Source of the DNA: Desulfomonile sp.
Lineage (GTDB): Bacteria; Desulfobacterota; Desulfomonilia; Desulfomonilales; Desulfomonilaceae
Length of the DNA: 10,000 bases
Assembly: GCA_020216785.1 (NCBI GenBank)
Contig: JAIWNO010000199.1
Coordinates: 1-10,000 of the forward strand
Direction of reading: 5' to 3'
In this document: positions 7,149 through 10,000 of the stretch, one piece after another
Layout: each line of letters begins with the position of its first letter
How positions within the stretch are numbered: position 1 is the stretch's first letter
Made by a program: the position numbers and the translations under genes
Notes under the pieces: generated by a model
Databases searched by the model: none
What the model was told of the DNA's origin: nothing
Seen by the model: the letters and a program-made list of their open reading frames with translations, nothing else

Positions 7149-7566
7149 TAATGATGATCACGACCACCAATACAACGACGAGGATATCGGGCACCACGGA
7201 GAACGACGCTTCCCCGCGATTGATGTGACGGCGAACCCGGAGGAACCGAATGCCTGACATTAATATGGCGATCGCCGCAAGGAGGAACGAAAACAAACTG
7301 AGAAACAGCATGGATGTCGAAGGCTCAGTGGATGCGACGCGGCCCTCGAGTCGGAGAAGATGATGGAGGAACACTTCAAACTTCTCGATAACGAACCCGA
7401 AAGCGAGCAGCGAAACGCTAGTACGGGCCCAAGCGAGAAAGGTGCGCTCGTTGGCCATGTGGCTGCGCTGCCAGGCAAGCAATACCCGGTCGTCGCCGAA
7501 GATGTCCGGCGGCCTGCCGACAGGCCCCTCAACGAGATGATTATCCCCTTTTTCCAACGGTTCCAT
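7102..7566 (-). CDS. DUF202 (YidH-like) small membrane protein
   Basis: This protein of 154 residues has three predicted membrane helices and belongs to the DUF202/YidH family. The family hallmark is clear: HMANERTFLAWARTSVSLLAFGFVIEKF (around 36-63 in this numbering), leading into helix 1. Helix 2 lies near 86-105 and is followed by a basic turn (RFLRVRRHINRGE), and helix 3 near 126-145 is very rich in Val and Ile. The biochemical role of the family is unknown. Two tandem ATG codons are possible; AGGAG (plus 7573-7577) lies three bases before the first (7569) and six before the second (7566), so I chose the second. The C-terminus overlaps the MFS gene end tail-to-tail (7102-7148), leaving no room for a terminator between them. 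Confidence 0.9.
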   Translation of the reverse strand: MEPLEKGDNHLVEGPVGRPPDIFGDDRVLLAWQRSHMANERTFLAWARTSVSLLAFGFVIEKFEVFLHHLLRLEGRVASTEPSTSMLFLSLFSFLLAAIAILMSGIRFLRVRRHINRGEASFSVVPDILVVVLVVVIIIITIVLSLPRVLEMTH

Positions 7567-7585
7567 CATGGACTCCTGATGAGGG

Positions 7586-7615
7586 GGTGTACACTCTTTT
7601 TCAAGAATGGGTCAA
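7586..7615 (-). promoter_or_regulatory. Weak candidate promoter for the DUF202 gene
   Basis: On the minus strand TTGACC (plus 7610-7615) and TACACC (plus 7586-7591) are 18 bases apart, just before the AGGAG site of the DUF202 gene. The -35 matches 5 of 6, but the -10 only 3 of 6, so this is tentative. The transcript leader would be very short. Confidence 0.25.
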
Positions 7616-7664
7616 GACTTCTGGTGCGTTCCCGCTCCAAGGGCTGACAGTGATCAGCCGTACG

Positions 7665-7883
7665 CTTTAGAGACTGCCTCAAATCTTGGGAGGAGTGGAA
7701 AATCGTAGCGCGACCGAGCCTGGAATGCATCTTCGTCACCCTCACCCCGGCCCTCTCCCAATGGGAGAGGGAGGTGTTCAGGGCCGGTTTCTGCTCACTA
7801 CCCCCTGAGGGAGAGAGCCAGGGGGAGGGGGATATTTATGCCATAATTTTAATTTCTTGAAAGCTTTGAGACCGTCTCTTTAG
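7665..7883. mobile_element. MITE-like / extragenic palindromic element
   Basis: A 219-bp non-coding element is bounded by imperfect terminal inverted repeats of 23 bases (7665-7687 and 7861-7883, 18 of 23 positions complementary). Its core is strongly palindromic. CCCTCTCCC at 7751-7759 pairs with GGGAGAGGG at 7763-7771 around AAT. Alternatively CCGGCCCT (7747-7754) pairs with AGGGCCGG (7780-7787). A second stem pairs CCCCCTG (7801-7807) with CAGGGGG (7819-7825). The left core (CCCTCACCCCGGCCCTCTCC) and the reverse complement of the right core (TCCCCCTCCCCCTGGC...) look like diverged copies facing each other. There is no coding capacity and I see no target-site duplication, so mobility is inferred from form only. 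Confidence 0.6.
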
Positions 7884-7912
7884 AGAGTCTTTCAGAATCT
7901 CGGTCTGCTGGT

Positions 7913-7941
7913 GCGCCCCGTAGTGGCGCTTTGAGAAGCGC
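7913..7941 (+). promoter_or_regulatory. Two mutually exclusive hairpins
   Basis: GCGCC (7913-7917) can pair with GGCGC (7925-7929), or GCGCTT (7926-7931) can pair with AAGCGC (7936-7941, loop TGAG). The two share bases and cannot form together. They sit about 20 bases before a strong Shine-Dalgarno (7960-7965). The arrangement recalls an attenuator or leader switch, but stems this short arise by chance in GC-rich DNA, and the downstream gene looks broken. Confidence 0.25.
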
Positions 7942-7973
7942 TCTGGTTCCCTCGGCCACAGGAGGCTTCTCGG

Positions 7974-8383
7974 ATGCATTTGAACGAATCAACACTATTC
8001 CGTTATTCTTTGTGGCTTATTGACCCTGGGTATTGGTATAGTTGCCCCGGCCGGCGAAGGCAGAGTCGTTTCGGTCGCACGGGCGCCGCTCCGAAAACGC
8101 GAGCAACCGCTTTCAGTCCCCTGGAGAGGCCATGTCATCGCAAGACCGCGACAGCGGCCTGTTCATTTTCGGGATGGAGACGACAGGCCAGGGCGTGGAA
8201 GCCGACAGCACCGAATGGAAGCAGGGCATCGCCTGGCTTGAGCCTCTGTCGCCCTCCGGTCCCAAACCCCCGCGCTCCTGCCGCTGGAGGGCCGTCAAGT
8301 CTCCTTGGGAAGCTTCTTGGCACATCACGATCGAATCGGGTTACGACCTGTCGCCTATTATCGGCTATCAACTGGGCGGGTGA
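7974..8383 (+). pseudogene. Probable frameshifted remnant of a small secreted-protein gene
   Basis: A perfect Shine-Dalgarno AGGAGG (7960-7965) stands eight bases before ATG 7974, but that frame soon becomes Arg/Pro-rich and unlike protein. In the +1 frame, about 8002-8060 reads as a signal-peptide-like stretch (SVILCGLLTLGIGIVAPAGEG) with no usable start of its own apart from a TTG. In the +2 frame, 8132-8383 has ordinary codon use and a protein-like composition (MSSQDRDSGLFIFGMETTGQ...). The simplest reading is one exported protein broken by two frameshifts, one near 7984-8001 and one between about 8060 and 8130. Alternatively 8132-8383, with GGAG five bases before its ATG, is a separate 83-residue gene. 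I recognise no family. Confidence 0.4.
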
Positions 8384-8560
8384 TCTCTCGGGTGAGGTAC
8401 AATTTATGATGGGGATAATTTTTTTTCTTATTCTGCCGGCGGCACGGTGATTTCCCAAAAGGGAACTCATTCAGCAACCATATAAACTGATATGAACTTG
8501 TGTTTGCGGCAATAGCGTTTATCCTGCCGGTGTAGTGGCTGACCCATGTGTCTGCCCTGT

Positions 8561-8583
8561 GGGGCGCAACGAGGATGCGTCCC
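8561..8583. repeat. Hairpin repeat (GGGGCGCA...TGCGTCCC)
   Basis: GGGGCGCA (8561-8568) pairs with TGCGTCCC (8576-8583), one G-T wobble, around the loop ACGAGGA. It is followed by CTACA, giving the GTAGGGxCGC form on the minus strand that resembles the palindrome at 4403-4440. It is 63 bases before the DUF362 start and has no T-tract. It is probably a dispersed extragenic palindrome. Confidence 0.5.
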
Positions 8584-8646
8584 TACATATCCGTCCTACC
8601 ATCGTGAGCATAAGTTCCTACAAACCGATTCCAAGGAGAAATGGAA

Positions 8647-9765
8647 TTGTCTTCCACCGTATTCATGACCGACATGTCCGCCACTTGGAAGAAGAGCGTA
8701 CCCGCCAAAGTGGCAAAGCTTTTCGACCAGACCGATCCGGCCCGGATTTTCGGGAAGAGAGATCTGGTGGCGGTGAAGATCCATTTCGGCGAGCAAGGGT
8801 GCACCGCCCACATCCGGCCGCAGTACGTGCGCAAGGTGGTGGACCGCCTGAAAGAAATCGGTGCCAGACCCTTTCTCACGGATACCAACACGCTCTACGT
8901 GGGATCGCGCACGGAGGCGTGCTCCCATATCCTCACAGCGACCGAAAACGGTTTCGGCCGCGAAGTCACCGCAGCGCCGATCATTATCGCGGACGGACTA
9001 CGCGGCAACAACAGCACCGCAGTGAGCGTGGACGGACAGCACGTGAAAACCGCGCATATCGCGTCCGACATTCACTATGCCGACGGCTTGGTTGTACTTA
9101 CCCACTTCAAAGCCCACGAGCTGTCGGGGTTCGGGGGGACACTTAAGAACGTGGGAATGGGATGCGCGGCACGCCAAGGCAAGCTCGAGCAGCATTCCAA
9201 CATATCGCCCAAGGTCAACGAGAAGAAATGCATCGGATGCGGTGACTGCATCACCTGGTGCAGAGGGGGGGCGATTTCTCTCACGGGCGAAGGAAAACAA
9301 CAGACATCGGTCATCGATCCGGAGCGATGTGTGGGCTGCGCCGAGTGCATTCTGTCATGCCCTCATGGAGCCATCCAGATTCAATGGAACCAATCCATCC
9401 CCGTGTTCATGGAAAAGATGGTCGAGTACGCTGCCGCGGTCATTCGCAGCAAGACCGACCGGGTCGTCTTCTTGACGTTCATCACCGACGTATCGCCGTT
9501 GTGTGACTGCACACCGTTTTCGGATCGCTCAATCGTCCCTGACGTGGGGATTCTCGCGTCCACAGATCCGGTTGCCATCGACCAAGCAGCGGTTGATCTG
9601 GTCAATGCCGCGCCCGGCAATCCATTGTCGCGCCTGGAGAGCGCATTAGCTCCCGGAGAAGATAAATTTCAGGCCCTCTTTCCCGGCATCGACTGGTCGC
9701 ATCAGTTGGAGTACGCGGAACAGATCGGTCTCGGGACGAGGCAATACGAGTTGGTCAAATTGTAA
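8647..9765 (+). CDS. DUF362 domain protein with two 4Fe-4S motifs
   Basis: This 372-residue protein (TTG start) combines a DUF362 domain with an inserted bacterial-ferredoxin segment. Early family features are VKIHFGEQG (43-51), LTDTNTLYVGSR and IIIADGLRG. The cluster ligands are C195/C198/C201/C205 and C228/C231/C234/C238, two CxxCxxCxxxC motifs. The second is followed by the usual Pro; the first by Arg-Gly-Gly instead. After them comes CDCTPFSDRSIVPDVGILASTDPVAID, the conserved DUF362 ending with a Cys-Asp-Cys. The protein is presumably cytoplasmic and redox-active; no reaction is established for the family. ATG 8641 lies only two bases after AAGGAG (8633-8638), whereas TTG 8647 is eight bases after it and gives MSSTVFMTDM, matching the usual family N-terminus. 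I therefore chose TTG. It appears to be monocistronic. Confidence 0.9.
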   Translation: MSSTVFMTDMSATWKKSVPAKVAKLFDQTDPARIFGKRDLVAVKIHFGEQGCTAHIRPQYVRKVVDRLKEIGARPFLTDTNTLYVGSRTEACSHILTATENGFGREVTAAPIIIADGLRGNNSTAVSVDGQHVKTAHIASDIHYADGLVVLTHFKAHELSGFGGTLKNVGMGCAARQGKLEQHSNISPKVNEKKCIGCGDCITWCRGGAISLTGEGKQQTSVIDPERCVGCAECILSCPHGAIQIQWNQSIPVFMEKMVEYAAAVIRSKTDRVVFLTFITDVSPLCDCTPFSDRSIVPDVGILASTDPVAIDQAAVDLVNAAPGNPLSRLESALAPGEDKFQALFPGIDWSHQLEYAEQIGLGTRQYELVKL

Positions 9766-9834
9766 ACACACGGGAGCGCCGCCATCATTGTTCAGGCGAG
9801 CCGCTAGGTTGACGGTGAACATTCAAGCGATTCC

Positions 9835-9863
9835 TTGACACGCTTTTGTCAATACTGTAATAT
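9835..9863 (+). promoter_or_regulatory. Sigma70-type promoter with overlapping palindrome
   Basis: A perfect -35 TTGACA (9835-9840) and a -10 TAATAT (9858-9863, 4 of 6) are separated by exactly 17 bases, in front of the gene starting at 9946. The -35 is also the left arm of a perfect inverted repeat, TTGACA-N6-TGTCAA (9835-9852), lying across the RNA-polymerase site like a repressor operator. The predicted leader is about 75 bases. This is the best promoter in the window. Confidence 0.7.
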
Positions 9864-9945
9864 ATCGATAGGATACGATTGGAATTACCGCACCCGGCTC
9901 AACCCATTCCTCGTTCCGCACGAACGCGGGAAAGGAGTACCTGAC

Positions 9946-10000
9946 ATGATAAGAGCCTTGCTGGCAGCGCTCATAGTGATCATCGCGTTTCATGGCATGG
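9946..10000 (+). CDS. Start of an exported or membrane protein (partial)
   Basis: ATG 9946 follows AAAGGAG (9931-9937) at eight bases, an ideal ribosome binding site. The 18 codons present (MIRALLAALIVIIAFHGM) form a short basic start and a hydrophobic run, as in a signal peptide or first membrane helix. The gene is cut by the window end, so its family is unknown. A strong promoter with a possible operator lies about 80-110 bases upstream, so it probably begins its own transcription unit, distinct from the DUF362 gene 180 bases before it. Confidence 0.75.
   Translation, partial: MIRALLAALIVIIAFHGM

Larger units (their letters stand above)
7570..8646. other. 1.1-kb region without an intact gene
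   Basis: Between the divergent DUF202 and DUF362 genes there is no intact, convincing gene. From left to right it holds a small inverted repeat (GGCTGA 7642-7647, TCAGCC 7654-7659), a MITE-like palindromic element (7665-7883), a pair of mutually exclusive small hairpins (7913-7941), a strong ribosome binding site leading into what looks like a decayed gene (7974-8383), an eight-T run (8419-8426), a small TTCCC/GGGAA palindrome (8452-8465) and another hairpin repeat (8561-8583). No clear promoter for the DUF362 gene was found. Confidence 0.6.

Noticed and set aside
8419..8426. Eight-T run as a terminator
   Set aside because: No stable GC-rich stem lies immediately upstream of it.
7974..8450. 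A 158-codon open frame with a perfect ribosome binding site as an intact gene
   Set aside because: After the first codons the translation is Arg/Pro/Ser-rich with no domain texture, and better protein-like signal lies in the other two frames, so I treat it as a broken gene.
8135..8470. A 111-codon minus-strand open frame
   Set aside because: It is antisense to the more protein-like plus-strand frame at 8132-8383, has no good ribosome binding site and resembles no family.
1..10000. CRISPR array, tRNA or rRNA, transposase, toxin-antitoxin or defence system
   Set aside because: I found no regularly spaced repeats, no cloverleaf-like sequence, and no gene of these families on either strand.

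Overview
The window is moderately GC-rich bacterial DNA with ordinary protein-coding genes and long intergenic gaps rich in palindromes. Gene content suggests an anaerobic or facultative Gram-negative, perhaps a deltaproteobacterial (Desulfobacterota-like) lineage. The clues are an O-antigen/capsule export cluster, a DUF362 protein with two 4Fe-4S motifs, a nucleoside-recognition (Gate) membrane protein and a monocarboxylate/oxalate-type MFS carrier. This placement is inference from gene content; no marker gene is present.

Layout. (1) Bases 1-4246 hold part of a surface-polysaccharide locus, all on the minus strand. In transcription order: a Wzx-like flippase (4246-2807), a 502-bp gap with strong hairpins, a GmhA-like sedoheptulose-7-phosphate isomerase (2304-1699), an ABC-2 permease (Wzm-like, 1686-862), its ATPase (Wzt-like, 847-68), and probably the first codons of another gene running off the left edge (29-1). 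The last four are spaced like one operon. The isomerase could start a heptose-nucleotide pathway, and Wzm/Wzt would export the finished lipid-linked polymer. The flippase represents a second, normally alternative, way to move lipid-linked sugars. (2) Bases 4247-4474 hold a hairpin-type repeat. (3) 4475-5533 (-) is a Gate-domain membrane protein. (4) 5534-5900 is a divergent intergenic region with a candidate extended -10 promoter. (5) 5901-7148 (+) is an MFS transporter whose 3' end overlaps by 47 bp the convergent DUF202 gene 7566-7102 (-). (6) 7570-8646 is about 1.1 kb without an intact gene. It holds a 219-bp MITE-like or extragenic palindromic element, a probable decayed secreted-protein gene and a further hairpin repeat. 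(7) 8647-9765 (+) is the DUF362/ferredoxin protein. (8) 9766-9945 has a clear sigma70-type promoter with a palindrome across its -35 box, reading into a gene (9946 onward) that starts with a signal-peptide-like segment and is cut by the window end.

I found no CRISPR array, RNA gene, transposase or defence system, and no convincing undescribed multi-gene system. The items most worth a second look are the co-located flippase and ABC exporter, the changed metal-ligand set of the isomerase, the MITE-like element, the frameshifted gene at 7974-8383 and the operator-like palindrome at 9835-9852.
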